64,000 bases of DNA from Phycisphaerales bacterium Planc_01 (GTDB lineage Bacteria; Planctomycetota; Phycisphaerae; Sedimentisphaerales; Anaerobacaceae), in contig LVBB01000122.1 of the NCBI GenBank assembly GCA_001603075.1, forward strand, positions 33,622-97,621, given 5' to 3'. Positions 49,974-60,488 of the stretch are shown one piece after another. The notes beneath the pieces are model-generated. The model searched no databases, was not told the origin of the DNA, and saw only the letters and a program-made list of their open reading frames with translations. The position numbers and the translations under genes are program-made. Each line of letters starts with the position of its first letter. The stretch's first letter is position 1.

Positions 49974-51782
49974 ATGACGGCTTTTGGGGACAACTCTGTT
50001 GGTCTGGTCGAGACGAGGATCCTCCGCGTGGTGGAGGCGGACGCGCCGCTGCTGCTCGATTGCGGCAAGAAGCTTGGGCCCATCGACGTGGCATACGAGA
50101 CCTACGGGCGCCTCAACGAAGCCGGGGACAACGCGATTCTCGTCTGTCACGCGCTCAGCGGCAGCGCGCATGCGGCGGGCTACCACAGCGCCGACGACAA
50201 GAAGCCCGGCTGGTGGGAGGACATGATCGGGCCCGGAAAGGGCATTGATACCGACAAGTACTTCGTCCTCTGCTCCAACGTCCTCGGTGGCTGCTCCGGA
50301 ACCACGGGCCCGTCTTCGATCGATCCCGCCACAGGCAGACCCTATGGATTGAGATTTCCCATCATCACCATCGCCGACATGGTGCGCGTCCAGAAGCTGC
50401 TGCTCGATCGCTTGGGCATTCGGCACTTGCTGGCCGTGATCGGCGGCTCGATCGGCGGCATGCAGGTCCTTCAGTGGTCAATCGCCTGTCCGGACATGAT
50501 GGACGCGGCGATTCCCGTCGCCACGACGACACACCTCGGCGCCCAGTCCATCGCCTTCGATGCGGTCGGCCGAAACGCCATCCTGGCCGACGCCAACTTC
50601 GCCAACGGCCAGTACCACGACAAATCGCTGCCTGCCCGCGGCCTGGCGATCGCCCGGATGATCGGACACATCACGTACCTCTCGGAGGAAGGGATGCGTC
50701 AGAAGTTCGGTCGCCAGCTCCGCACAGCCGACAAGTACAGCTACGACTTCAACTCCGAGTTTTCCGTCGAGACCTATCTCGACTATCAGGGCCAGACCTT
50801 TGTCGATCGATTCGACGCCAACAGCTATCTGTACATCACGAAGGCTTCGGACTACTTCGACCTGGCCCGTGACTATGGCTCGCTCCGACAGGCCTTTGCC
50901 AACACCCGCGCGCGGTTCCTCGTGGTCAGTTTCAGCAGCGACTGGCTCTTCACACCCGCCCAGTCCGAGGCCGTCGTCGACGCCCTGGCCGGCAACGGAC
51001 GGGATGTCAGCTTCTGCAACATCCACTCATCCTATGGGCACGATGCCTTCTTGCTGGAGAACGAGACGCTCGGCGCGTTCGTGGACTGTTTCCTCGCCGC
51101 CACGGCGCGTCCGAAGCAGGTCGAGATCGAGGGCATCTGCTGCCATCGACACGCCTCGCCGGCCGGTCGCCACGAACAGGCGCAGCGGGCCCGCGTCGAC
51201 TACCAGCTCGTCGAATCGCTGATCGAGCCCGATGCCACCGTGCTCGACGTCGGTTGCGGCGACGGGGAGCTGCTCGCCAGGCTCCGACACGACAAGCGAA
51301 TTGATGGACGCGGGCTCGAGCGCGAGCAGGATCTCGTCCTCGGCTGCGTCTGCAAGAGGCTGTCGATCATCCAATACGATATCGAACGCGGGCTCGGCAG
51401 CTATGCGGACAAGAGCTTCGACTACGCCATTCTATCCCAGACGGTGCAGACGATTCGCGACCCCGAGCGGGTGCTCCGAGAGCTTCTGCGGGTCGGGCGC
51501 AAGGTGATTGTCAGTTTCCCGAACTTCGCGCACTGGCGTTCGCGGGTGCAGTTGATGTGCCGGGGCAAGGCGCCGGTCACGCGCCAGTTGCCGTTCGGCT
51601 GGCACGACACGCCGAACATCCACTGCCTGTCGCTGAAGGACTTCGACGAGTTCTGTGGGCACCTGGGCGCCACGATCGAGCGACGAGTCCCCCTGGTCAA
51701 GACCCGGCCCAGCCCGGTCCGCCTCTGGCCGAACCTGCTGGCCGAGCAGGCCGTTTACGTCATCCGCAAAGACACCGATTAG
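49974..51782 (+). CDS. metX: Homoserine O-acetyltransferase fused to MetW methyltransferase-like domain
   Basis: The 602-residue protein is a fusion. Residues 1-378 are MetX: HALSGSAH, nucleophile S159 in GGSIGG, acid D323 (SSDWLF) and histidine H356 (YGHDAF); it acetylates L-homoserine for methionine synthesis. Residues about 405-602 match MetW: DYQLVESLI, SAM-binding motif DVGCGDGELL (425-434), and the GWHDTPNIH segment. In other bacteria metX and metW are adjacent genes. A 25-residue linker joins the parts without frameshift. The ATG at 49974 fits the family; see the promoter entry. Confidence 0.9.
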   Translation: MTAFGDNSVGLVETRILRVVEADAPLLLDCGKKLGPIDVAYETYGRLNEAGDNAILVCHALSGSAHAAGYHSADDKKPGWWEDMIGPGKGIDTDKYFVLCSNVLGGCSGTTGPSSIDPATGRPYGLRFPIITIADMVRVQKLLLDRLGIRHLLAVIGGSIGGMQVLQWSIACPDMMDAAIPVATTTHLGAQSIAFDAVGRNAILADANFANGQYHDKSLPARGLAIARMIGHITYLSEEGMRQKFGRQLRTADKYSYDFNSEFSVETYLDYQGQTFVDRFDANSYLYITKASDYFDLARDYGSLRQAFANTRARFLVVSFSSDWLFTPAQSEAVVDALAGNGRDVSFCNIHSSYGHDAFLLENETLGAFVDCFLAATARPKQVEIEGICCHRHASPAGRHEQAQRARVDYQLVESLIEPDATVLDVGCGDGELLARLRHDKRIDGRGLEREQDLVLGCVCKRLSIIQYDIERGLGSYADKSFDYAILSQTVQTIRDPERVLRELLRVGRKVIVSFPNFAHWRSRVQLMCRGKAPVTRQLPFGWHDTPNIHCLSLKDFDEFCGHLGATIERRVPLVKTRPSPVRLWPNLLAEQAVYVIRKDTD

Positions 51783-51806
51783 TCGTGCATGGCAGGAAGG
51801 GCTTCT

Positions 51807-52211
51807 ATGGCAGATCTCGAACGCATAGGCATTTCGCTCGACAGCGACTTGCTGGCCCAATTCGATACGCTCATCGCCCATCAGGGCTACCAGAGCCGTT
51901 CGGAGGCGATTCGCGACCTGGTGCGGCAGCAGTTGAGCCAGGAGCGCCTCGGCGACCCGCAGGCCGAAGCGGTAGCTGCCGTCTTCCTCGTCTACGACCA
52001 CCACGCCGCCAACCTCACCGAGAAGCTCATCGCCGTGCAGCACTCTCACCTGCTGCACGCGATCAGTTCGCTGCACGTGCATCTCGACGAGCACGACTGT
52101 CTCGAGATCATCGTCCTGCGCGGCCAGGTCGGTGAAATCAACAGGGTCGGCGAGAACATCCTGAGCATGAAGGGTGTCAAACTCGGCCGGATCAACCTCG
52201 TCGCCATATAG
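51807..52211 (+). CDS. nikR: Nickel-responsive regulator NikR
   Basis: The 134-residue protein has an N-terminal ribbon-helix-helix DNA-binding domain (RIGISLDSDLLAQFD) and a C-terminal ACT-like domain with the four Ni2+ ligands H79, H90, H92 and C98 (in VQHSH, LHVHL and HDCLE). It represses nickel uptake genes when loaded with Ni. AGGAAGG precedes the ATG at 51807. No nickel transporter is in the window. It begins 24 bases after metX-metW. Confidence 0.9.
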   Translation: MADLERIGISLDSDLLAQFDTLIAHQGYQSRSEAIRDLVRQQLSQERLGDPQAEAVAAVFLVYDHHAANLTEKLIAVQHSHLLHAISSLHVHLDEHDCLEIIVLRGQVGEINRVGENILSMKGVKLGRINLVAI

Positions 52212-52249
52212 AAATCCACCCCCCGGCCGAATTGACCCGCGATTCGGGC

Positions 52250-52279
52250 TTGACAGAGGCCCATGCCATCGGCTCTAAT
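52250..52279 (+). promoter_or_regulatory. Promoter of tRNA-Val
   Basis: TTGACA (52250-52255) and TCTAAT (52274-52279) with an 18-base spacer place transcription start just upstream of the tRNA at 52292. Confidence 0.6.
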
Positions 52280-52291
52280 ACCGCCTTACGC

Positions 52292-52365
52292 GGGCGATTA
52301 GCTCAGTTGGTTAGAGCGCACGGATCACACCCGTGAGGTCACTGGTTCGAGTCCAGTATCGCCCA
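52292..52365 (+). tRNA. tRNA-Val (anticodon CAC)
   Basis: The 74-nt sequence folds into a cloverleaf. The acceptor stem is GGGCGAT/ATCGCCC with discriminator A, the D-arm is GCTC/GAGC, the anticodon stem CACGG/CCGTG encloses loop ATCACAC with anticodon CAC, and the T-arm is ACTGG/CCAGT with TTCGAGT. CCA is not encoded. It decodes GUG. Confidence 0.92.
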
Positions 52366-52602
52366 TTGATGTAACCCCCTTCTCTTGATAGACTTACGGT
52401 ATCTTTCCCGGAGGGGCTCCAGGTCTGCGCCTTCGCGCGGCCGCGGGGCTGTTTGACCTGGACGTTTGGAACCGACTCTGCGTGCTGGAAATCCCGGCGG
52501 GATCGTCGTAGAATGGACCCGTGCCGCCCGGCGGCGCGCATCTGACGCAATGTGACGGGAACCGCGTTCCCGCAAAGATGTCGTGCAGATAGGAGAGGTC
52601 CA

Positions 52603-53967
52603 ATGCGCAATCGCATCCATCGCAGCATTCCGTGTCGAGTGTTCCGTCTGTCTGTCCTTCTTCTGGTCGTGCTCTTCGCGGCTCAGCCGGGGCAGGCCAA
52701 ATTGATCGCCCGCATCCACGACTCCGGCTTCGCCCTCGCCCACGACACCTACAACGGCATGGGCACCGGCAGCGACGGGCGGATCTACTACGTGCTCAGC
52801 TCGGAGTCGTATGAGGTCGGCGCCCAGATGTACTGCTACGACCCGGCCACCGACACCATCGAGCACCTCGGCGACGTCACCGAGGCCTGCGGCGAGAAGA
52901 ACACAAAGACCATTGTCCAGGGCAAATCGCACGTGCCCTTCGCCGAGCGGGATGGCAAGCTCTACTTCGCCACGCACGTCGGCTACTACAGCATCATCGA
53001 CGGCATGGAGAAGATCGGCATCCCGCCGCAGGGCTGGAAGCCGTACCCCGGCGGTCACTTCCTCGCTTACGACATGAAGACGAAGAAATTCGAGGACCTC
53101 GCCACCGCCCCGCGCGGCGAGGGAATTCTCACCATGACGATGGACACGAAGCGCGGCCGCCTCTACGGCCTGACCTGGCCGGCCGGCCACTTCCTCCGCT
53201 ACGATCTGGCGAAAAAGGAACTGAAGGACCTCGGACCGGTCTCCCGGCTCGGCGAGAACGGCACCGGCGACAACTACCGCACGCTCTGCCGTTCGTTCGT
53301 GGTCGATCCGCACGACGGCAGCGTCTACTACACCGTCGGCGACGGTGACATCTTCCGCTATCGCTACGACCGCGACGCCATCGAGCCGGTCGTCGGCGAC
53401 GACATGCGAAAAGACTACCTCGGCCTCTACGACCCGACGTCGGCCGGCCACATGGGCTACAACTGGCGGCAGACCGTCTGGTACGAGCCGGAGCGGGCCG
53501 TCTACGGCGTGCACGGCAACTCGGGCTATCTGTTCCGCTTCGACCCGAGCGACCCCGAGGTCCAGATCGTCGATCGCATCACCTCGCTGCCCTCCAAACG
53601 CAGCGGCATGTTCGACCAGTTCAGCTACGGCTATCTCGGCTTCGCACTCGGGCCGGACGGCAAGACCCTGCACTACCTCACCGGCGGGCCGGTCTACGTG
53701 GACGGCAAACGCGTCGCGGGAAAGGCGACGACCGCAATGGGCGAGTCCAAGGGGATCGAGAACCTCCACCTGATCACCTACGACATTCCCGCCCGCAAGT
53801 ATACCGACCACGGGCCGATCTTCTTCGCCGACGGCCGAAGGCCCTATTACGTCAACGCCATCGCCATCGGCAAGGACGGCACCGTGTACACCTTGTCGAG
53901 AGTCAACGACGACAATCCGCCGAAGACCGATCTGATCAGCATCCCGAGCCCCTTGCGGGGCAGGTGA
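52603..53967 (+). CDS. Exported beta-propeller protein
   Basis: The 454-residue protein has a signal peptide (hydrophobic LSVLLLVVLFAA, cleavage near GQA) and repeated blade-like units, such as GSDGRIYYVLSS, ERDGKLYFATHVG, DPHDGSVYYTVGDGDIF and GKDGTVYTLS. No catalytic motif is clear; it may bind or lyse a polysaccharide. AGGAGAGG precedes the ATG at 52603. It lies 64 bases before the aminotransferase gene. Confidence 0.7.
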   Translation: MRNRIHRSIPCRVFRLSVLLLVVLFAAQPGQAKLIARIHDSGFALAHDTYNGMGTGSDGRIYYVLSSESYEVGAQMYCYDPATDTIEHLGDVTEACGEKNTKTIVQGKSHVPFAERDGKLYFATHVGYYSIIDGMEKIGIPPQGWKPYPGGHFLAYDMKTKKFEDLATAPRGEGILTMTMDTKRGRLYGLTWPAGHFLRYDLAKKELKDLGPVSRLGENGTGDNYRTLCRSFVVDPHDGSVYYTVGDGDIFRYRYDRDAIEPVVGDDMRKDYLGLYDPTSAGHMGYNWRQTVWYEPERAVYGVHGNSGYLFRFDPSDPEVQIVDRITSLPSKRSGMFDQFSYGYLGFALGPDGKTLHYLTGGPVYVDGKRVAGKATTAMGESKGIENLHLITYDIPARKYTDHGPIFFADGRRPYYVNAIAIGKDGTVYTLSRVNDDNPPKTDLISIPSPLRGR

Positions 53968-54031
53968 TCTACAAACTTGAGATTTCGCACTTGAAACCTG
54001 GCATGCGACACTCACTTGAAAGGGGTCGGAT

Positions 54032-55375
54032 ATGAACGCAAAGCGAATCACTCGACGGCAATTCATGGGAGCGGCTTCGGCCGGTGCGATTGCGGCGGCC
54101 TCCGGGAGCATTCCGGTGTTCGCCGGCCTCGGCGGCGCGGCCAAGCTGGCCGTCCAGGGCGGCACGCCCGTTCGGGCCAAGCGATGGCCCGCCTGGCCCA
54201 TCTGGGACCCGGCGGCTGAGGAACGTATCCTGACGATCCTCCGCAGCGGCAACTGGTTCCGTGGCCAGGGCCAGACCGTCACGGAGTTCGAGGGCAAGTA
54301 CGCCAAACTGCTCGGCGCCAAGCGATGCACCTGCACCGTCAACGGGACCAACGCCCTGCTGACCGCGATGCACGCGCTCGACGTGGGCGTCGGCGACGAG
54401 GTGATCGTCTCGCCGTACACCTTCATCGCAACCTACAACGTCGTGCTCAACTCGGCGGCCCTGCCGGTCTTCGCCGACACCGATCCCGAGACGTTCCAGA
54501 TCAACCCGGACAAGATCGAGGAGCGCATCACCGAGCGGACCCGCGCGATCATGCCCGTCCACATCCTCGGCATCCCTGCCGACATGGACCGGATCATGGC
54601 CATCGCCAGGAAGCACAACCTCGTCGTGATCGAGGACGCCTGCCAGGCGTGGCTGGCCCAGTATCGCGGCAAGTGCTGCGGCACGATCGGCGACCTGGGA
54701 TGTTTCAGCTTCCAGAACTCCAAGCACCTGCCCTGCGGCGAGGGCGGCGCGGTCGTCGGCAACGATGACGAGGTCATGGACCGCATCCACTCGTTCCACA
54801 ACTGCGGGCGGGCGTACGGCAGCGTCAAGGGCGCCACCGGCTATCCGATCATCGGCACCAACCGCCGGATGACCGAGTACCAGGCGGCCATCCTGCTCAA
54901 CCAGATGCAGCGGCTCGAAGCCGACACGCAGCGGCGCTGGACCAACGGCCAGTACCTGACCAGCCAGATCAAGGATATCCCGGGGATCATCCCCTGCAAG
55001 CTGTACGAAGGGACCACGCGGGCGGTGTACCACCTGTATCCGTTCCGCTACAAGAAGGAGCACTTCAACAACGCGCCGAGAGCCAAGTTCATGGCGGCGC
55101 TGAGCGCCGAGGGCATCCCCTGCTCCGGCGGATATGGCCCACAGTACCGTGACGAGCTGATCGAGGACGCCCTGACCTCCAAGAACTTCACGCGCAGCTT
55201 CTCCAAGGCCCGACTCGACCAGTACCGCAAAGAGCTGAACTACCCCGGCAACGACCAGCTCTGCCAGGAAGCCGTCTGGCTCGGCCAGAACATGCTCCTG
55301 ACCGAAAGATCCGACATGGACGACATCGCCAACGCCATCCGGAAAATCTACGACAACCGCGACAAACTCGCATAA
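54032..55375 (+). CDS. TAT-signal DegT/DnrJ/EryC1/StrS-type aminotransferase (second copy)
   Basis: The 447-residue protein has the twin-arginine leader TRRQFMGAASAGA and a complete PLP aminotransferase: EDACQ with D202, SFQNSK with Lys 231, GEGGAV loop. It resembles the enzyme at 25286 throughout, differing mainly in the surface helices. AAAGGGG precedes the ATG. The same remarks on unusual export apply. Confidence 0.9.
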   Translation: MNAKRITRRQFMGAASAGAIAAASGSIPVFAGLGGAAKLAVQGGTPVRAKRWPAWPIWDPAAEERILTILRSGNWFRGQGQTVTEFEGKYAKLLGAKRCTCTVNGTNALLTAMHALDVGVGDEVIVSPYTFIATYNVVLNSAALPVFADTDPETFQINPDKIEERITERTRAIMPVHILGIPADMDRIMAIARKHNLVVIEDACQAWLAQYRGKCCGTIGDLGCFSFQNSKHLPCGEGGAVVGNDDEVMDRIHSFHNCGRAYGSVKGATGYPIIGTNRRMTEYQAAILLNQMQRLEADTQRRWTNGQYLTSQIKDIPGIIPCKLYEGTTRAVYHLYPFRYKKEHFNNAPRAKFMAALSAEGIPCSGGYGPQYRDELIEDALTSKNFTRSFSKARLDQYRKELNYPGNDQLCQEAVWLGQNMLLTERSDMDDIANAIRKIYDNRDKLA

Positions 55376-55422
55376 GCCGCACCCGGCGTAAAAGAGCAGA
55401 AGCGTCGATGAGTAAACGGTAG

Positions 55423-55439
55423 GGTGTGCATCGCACACC
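55423..55439. repeat. Short palindromic repeat, family B copy 2
   Basis: GGTGTGC and GCACACC flank ATC, preceded by ACGGTAG. It matches the elements at 17482 and 56962 and lies in the leader of the next gene. Confidence 0.7.
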
Positions 55440-55488
55440 AACTCCATATGGAGCGCGGTGCACTCCCTGCAGCCTGCGGAGGAAGACC

Positions 55489-56955
55489 ATGAGGAAGCGC
55501 GTTGAAACCATGCGAACAAGACGGCTCTGCGCCGCCATGATTGTCGCCACTTGCGCAGCGGCCTTCGCCGCCGATGCCCCGACGACCGAGCCGAACGTGG
55601 TCACGATCACCGGCACGATACTGGAGGTCACCGGCCGAGCCTTGGAATGCTACTACCACATCACCAACCGCTCCTCGCACGACCTCTGGCTTTGCGAGAG
55701 CATGAGCCAAGGTAAGAGTAATTTTGAGGCGCTTGTGTGCGAAGATGGCAAGACACTCTTGGTGCGCAGGCGTCTCGGGTTCTTCTCGGACTTGTTTGTC
55801 CAACCACCCACCGGACAGCACGTCCGCCTACCGGCTGGTACGAGTCGCACGGAGCTTCTGTCACTGAGCTTGCCCGTGCGAGTGCGCCGGATTCTCACGG
55901 GCGGCGGAAGACGCGGACAGTCGTTATGTACGAAATTGTGCATCGAGATAGGTTACTATGACAAGGGCCTGCCGAGCATGAACCTTCCGCTGCCATATGC
56001 CAACATGATAAGCGAAACCCTGGACCGCAAGGAGCAAGTGGTTATCCCACACAGATTCGATATGGGCGAGCAGACGCTGACTTTTGTCGTTGAGAATGTC
56101 CGGATTCCTTGCCTGAGTGAATACGGGGAAGTCACACCTACCGATACAGTCTTCGGTACGCGCGTCGCTATCGAATTCAAGCCTTCCGCCTTGCCGTTCC
56201 TGTTCCCCTTTGTCGACGAACAGGCCCTCTTGAGCGAGGACGAACAGCAACGAATGCGATCGCTCACGCGTGCCACAATTGACGACACATCGAGCCTCAG
56301 AGCCATAGCGGAAGATCTTCGTACGGGGCATGACGGCGCATTTCTCTGCGTCGACGCCACTGCTGTTGTGACGAGCTATCGCGACGGTGCCCGCATCGCG
56401 TCGTTCGTAATCGACCGAGACGGCTCGGTTCTGAGTGAAGGTGGACAGGTGTTTCGCTATCCGGGCCGTCTTCCCAGCCTTCGCGCTGCGCTGCCAGGCG
56501 TACAGCCGCTTGATTTGCGCATCCGTTGTGCGCGCAATCTACAAGACCTCTGGTGTCGTCTGTCCTCAAAGACCATGCCTCACGAGTTCTCGGCATGCGT
56601 TGCATCCGGAGAAGGTGCCATCGCCTATCCGCCGCCGGATGAGTGGTGTGATACGGCAGTCCTACCCTATCAAACATGGGACCGAACAGGAACTGGGGCA
56701 AGCGTGCGTCCCCTCAGATGTCCCGCCGCAGATGAAGGCAAGTGCCACTATGCAATGAACCCGATCTGCGAGCCGAATTCCCCGGGGGATATGGTGCTGC
56801 TGTTCGAAACGAAGGCGGGGTGGAACCAGCACGGCGGGGCGGAGTTGTTCACCTTCGACAACCACAACCCGAAAGGCGGCTGCGTCCTGCTCAACGACGG
56901 CAGCGTCCGATTCATCCGCACCGAACAAGAACTCCACGCCCTCCGCTGGAGATAG
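55489..56955 (+). CDS. Exported protein with prepilin-like C-terminal segment (chimeric)
   Basis: The 488-residue protein has a signal peptide (CAAMIVATCAAAFAA) but no pilin-type N-terminus. The central 400 residues have no recognised domain and lower G+C. The last 65 residues (from about YAMNPICE) resemble the tail of planctomycete prepilin proteins: VLLFETKAGWNQHGG, then NHNPKGGCVLLNDGSV, an H-x10-DG motif. The composition changes near 56750, so fusion of two genes is likely. GGAGGAAG precedes the ATG. Confidence 0.55.
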   Translation: MRKRVETMRTRRLCAAMIVATCAAAFAADAPTTEPNVVTITGTILEVTGRALECYYHITNRSSHDLWLCESMSQGKSNFEALVCEDGKTLLVRRRLGFFSDLFVQPPTGQHVRLPAGTSRTELLSLSLPVRVRRILTGGGRRGQSLCTKLCIEIGYYDKGLPSMNLPLPYANMISETLDRKEQVVIPHRFDMGEQTLTFVVENVRIPCLSEYGEVTPTDTVFGTRVAIEFKPSALPFLFPFVDEQALLSEDEQQRMRSLTRATIDDTSSLRAIAEDLRTGHDGAFLCVDATAVVTSYRDGARIASFVIDRDGSVLSEGGQVFRYPGRLPSLRAALPGVQPLDLRIRCARNLQDLWCRLSSKTMPHEFSACVASGEGAIAYPPPDEWCDTAVLPYQTWDRTGTGASVRPLRCPAADEGKCHYAMNPICEPNSPGDMVLLFETKAGWNQHGGAELFTFDNHNPKGGCVLLNDGSVRFIRTEQELHALRWR

Positions 56956-56961
56956 CGCAAT

Positions 56962-56978
56962 GGTGTGCGGCGCACACC
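56962..56978. repeat. Short palindromic repeat, family B copy 3
   Basis: GGTGTGC and GCACACC flank GGC, followed by TACGG. In reverse orientation the flank reads CCGTAGG, matching the other copies. Confidence 0.65.
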
Positions 56979-57026
56979 TACGGGGCGGTGTTGGAGGTGG
57001 GACCGGGATTTGCACAGGCACAGGGT

Positions 57027-57317
57027 CTACAGGTCGTCGGGGTGGTGGGTGTGGATGCGGACGTTCTCGCGGTAGACCTGGGGTTCGTTCTCGGCGGCGC
57101 GGTCGATCCGGCTCTGGGCCCAGAAGATCTTGATGGCGGTGACGCCGCAGCCGAGGCCCGCGACGAAGAACACCCCGGCCGCCAGATATGCGAAAAACTG
57201 GGGCAGCGCGGCGATCAGGACGCCGAACCCAATCAGCAGCAGGCCGACGATCATGATCGCACTGGCCACGCTGCGCGAGGCCTGCGACAACGCATTCGAA
57301 TAGTAGCGAAAGACCAT
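57027..57317 (-). CDS. Small membrane protein, two helices
   Basis: The 96-residue protein starts at 57317 (GGAAGGAG upstream) and has two hydrophobic helices (AIMIVGLLLIGFGVLIAAL; AYLAAGVFFVAGLGCG) with a charged cytosolic tail. No family is assigned. It lies 74 bases downstream of groEL on the same strand and may be cotranscribed. Confidence 0.65.
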   Translation of the reverse strand: MVFRYYSNALSQASRSVASAIMIVGLLLIGFGVLIAALPQFFAYLAAGVFFVAGLGCGVTAIKIFWAQSRIDRAAENEPQVYRENVRIHTHHPDDL

Positions 57318-57391
57318 TTTCGGCACTCCTTCCTGGGAAGTGTACGAAAAAGAAGCGGGTCCCGTTCGGGACCCGCTCGGCGTTTGTCGCA

Positions 57392-59035
<1,644 letters not shown>

Positions 59036-59081
59036 CTATCGATCCGAATGGGTGCAAGTCTGTCTGGCGGCCTTCGGCGGG

Positions 59082-59372
59082 CTATTTCTCGATCACGGCC
59101 ATGATGTCGGATTCGTCCATGATCAGGTACTCTTTGCCGTCGACCTTGATCTCGGTGCCGGCGTAGCTGGTGAACAGCACCAGATCGCCCTTCTTGACCT
59201 GGACTTCTCTGCGGGTGCCGTCTTCGAGCCGCTTGCCTTCGCCGACGTTGACCACTTTGCCTCTCTGGGGCTTCTCCTTGGCCGTATCCGGCAGAACGAT
59301 TCCGCCGGCCGTTTTTGACTCCGCCTCGACGCGCTCCACCAGGACCTTATCCGCCAATGGTCGAATGTTCAT
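59082..59372 (-). CDS. groES: Co-chaperonin GroES
   Basis: The 96-residue protein caps GroEL. It opens [14 protein letters not shown], has the mobile loop ([11 protein letters not shown]) and ends in the DIMAVIE strand. AAAGGAG is upstream. I see no CIRCE element before it, so HrcA control is not supported by sequence. Confidence 0.97.
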   Translation of the reverse strand: MNIRPLADKVLVERVEAESKTAGGIVLPDTAKEKPQRGKVVNVGEGKRLEDGTRREVQVKKGDLVLFTSYAGTEIKVDGKEYLIMDESDIMAVIEK

Positions 59373-59475
59373 TTGTGCCTACTCCTTTCCACTTGGTTGC
59401 ATGGGGTTGACCGTACTGTCGTATTCAAATCGGCATTCAATGCGTAACTGTTTGCATCTACTGCACTTAGTCAAG

Positions 59476-59889
59476 TCACCGCGAAAAGATATCGCTGTTG
59501 TATTTCTTCAGGAACAGCCGGTTGAGGAGCTGCTGAAGCACCTCCATATTCACCGGTTTGCCGACCACGCCGAAGACGTCGAGTTGAAGCGCCTTGCCGA
59601 GCACATCTTGATCGACCCGGCTGGTCAGCAGGATGCACGGCAGCAGCGGATGGTCCATACGGATGATCCTGATGGTGGCCAGGGCATTGGCCCGCTCGGA
59701 GTCCATATCGACAATCGTCGTGTGGATGCGGGTCCGCCCGAGAATGTGAACGAAATCGCTGGTGTTCTCGGCGACCATGAGATTGATGCCTCTGGGCCTG
59801 AACAGGCTGCGCAAGGCCTCAGGCCACGCCCAGTTGGCCGCACTGGCCAGGACATTCACATCACCGAGTTGAGATCGTTCTGCCATCAT
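59476..59889 (-). CDS. Degenerate response-regulator receiver-like protein
   Basis: The 137-residue single-domain protein follows the receiver pattern: a strand-helix N-terminus, IVDMDSE with D61 or D63 in the phospho-acceptor area, LLTS, and GKP with Lys 111. The N-terminal acidic pair is missing (the strand reads VNVLASAAN), so metal-dependent phosphorylation is doubtful. It lies 103 bases upstream of groES on the same strand. Starts at 59895 or 59886 are also possible. Confidence 0.6.
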   Translation of the reverse strand: MMAERSQLGDVNVLASAANWAWPEALRSLFRPRGINLMVAENTSDFVHILGRTRIHTTIVDMDSERANALATIRIIRMDHPLLPCILLTSRVDQDVLGKALQLDVFGVVGKPVNMEVLQQLLNRLFLKKYNSDIFSR

Positions 59890-60216
59890 AGTCATCCTAC
59901 CGCCACGGTGAGTTGCAAATACCGTGCCAAGGATGCTTTGACGGCCTGCTGGAATCTTAAGTGGTTATATGGCAGGTGGTTATGGCGATATCGCTTCCGG
60001 GGGCCTCCTCTGGCATAATTGCAGTCGCCCCCGCTCCGTCTGCCAGGCTGGCAGCCGGGGCGCTCCGTCCGCCCAACAGAACCTCATGACCGAGCCTTCT
60101 CGTTCCTCCGACCGGCGGCGCCAAACAGCAGGCCGACCAGCCCTGCAGGGTAGACCCCCAGCCCGCCGATGCCCTCTGCTGAATTCCTTCAGGTTCTTCG
60201 TGCCGACGGCCTGAGG
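59890..60216. other. Intergenic region without a supported gene
   Basis: This 327-bp gap has no start/stop arrangement I can support. A reverse-strand stretch at 60084-60180 reads like a short membrane-helix tail (GLGVYPAGLVGLLFG) but has no start; it could be a remnant. Confidence 0.4.
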
Positions 60217-60435
60217 CTACTGGCCTGCCTCCAGTTGGATCTCCTGCTCGAGCTTGTCCAGCTCGTCGGCGACGTTCTCTTCGGTGATCTCCTGTTCCGC
60301 CTCCGCCTTGTACTCTTCGGCGGTCTTGACCTCTTCGGCAGGCGGTGCCTGTTGGTCATTGTCCGAGCAGCCGACCAGGCAAAGCGAACTCAATACGACA
60401 ATCATGCACACGGCAGCAATGTTTCGCAGCATCAT
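60217..60435 (-). CDS. Small acidic lipoprotein
   Basis: The 72-residue protein has a lipoprotein signal with lipobox CLVGC (Cys near residue 23) and a glutamate-rich coiled tail (EEYKAEAEQEITEE). GGAG precedes the ATG. Function unknown; an envelope spacer or structural role is possible. Confidence 0.7.
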   Translation of the reverse strand: MMLRNIAAVCMIVVLSSLCLVGCSDNDQQAPPAEEVKTAEEYKAEAEQEITEENVADELDKLEQEIQLEAGQ

Positions 60436-60488
60436 TCGATCTCCGTAGACAGCGTTTCGGTGTGCTTCGATCCCTTCGGCAGGCCCGC

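Noticed and set aside
59373..59475. Possible CIRCE operator before groES
   Set aside because: No TTAGCACTC/GAGTGCTAA inverted repeat found.
60084..60180. Membrane-helix-like reverse-strand frame ending at 60084
   Set aside because: No start codon and an upstream stop; at most a remnant.
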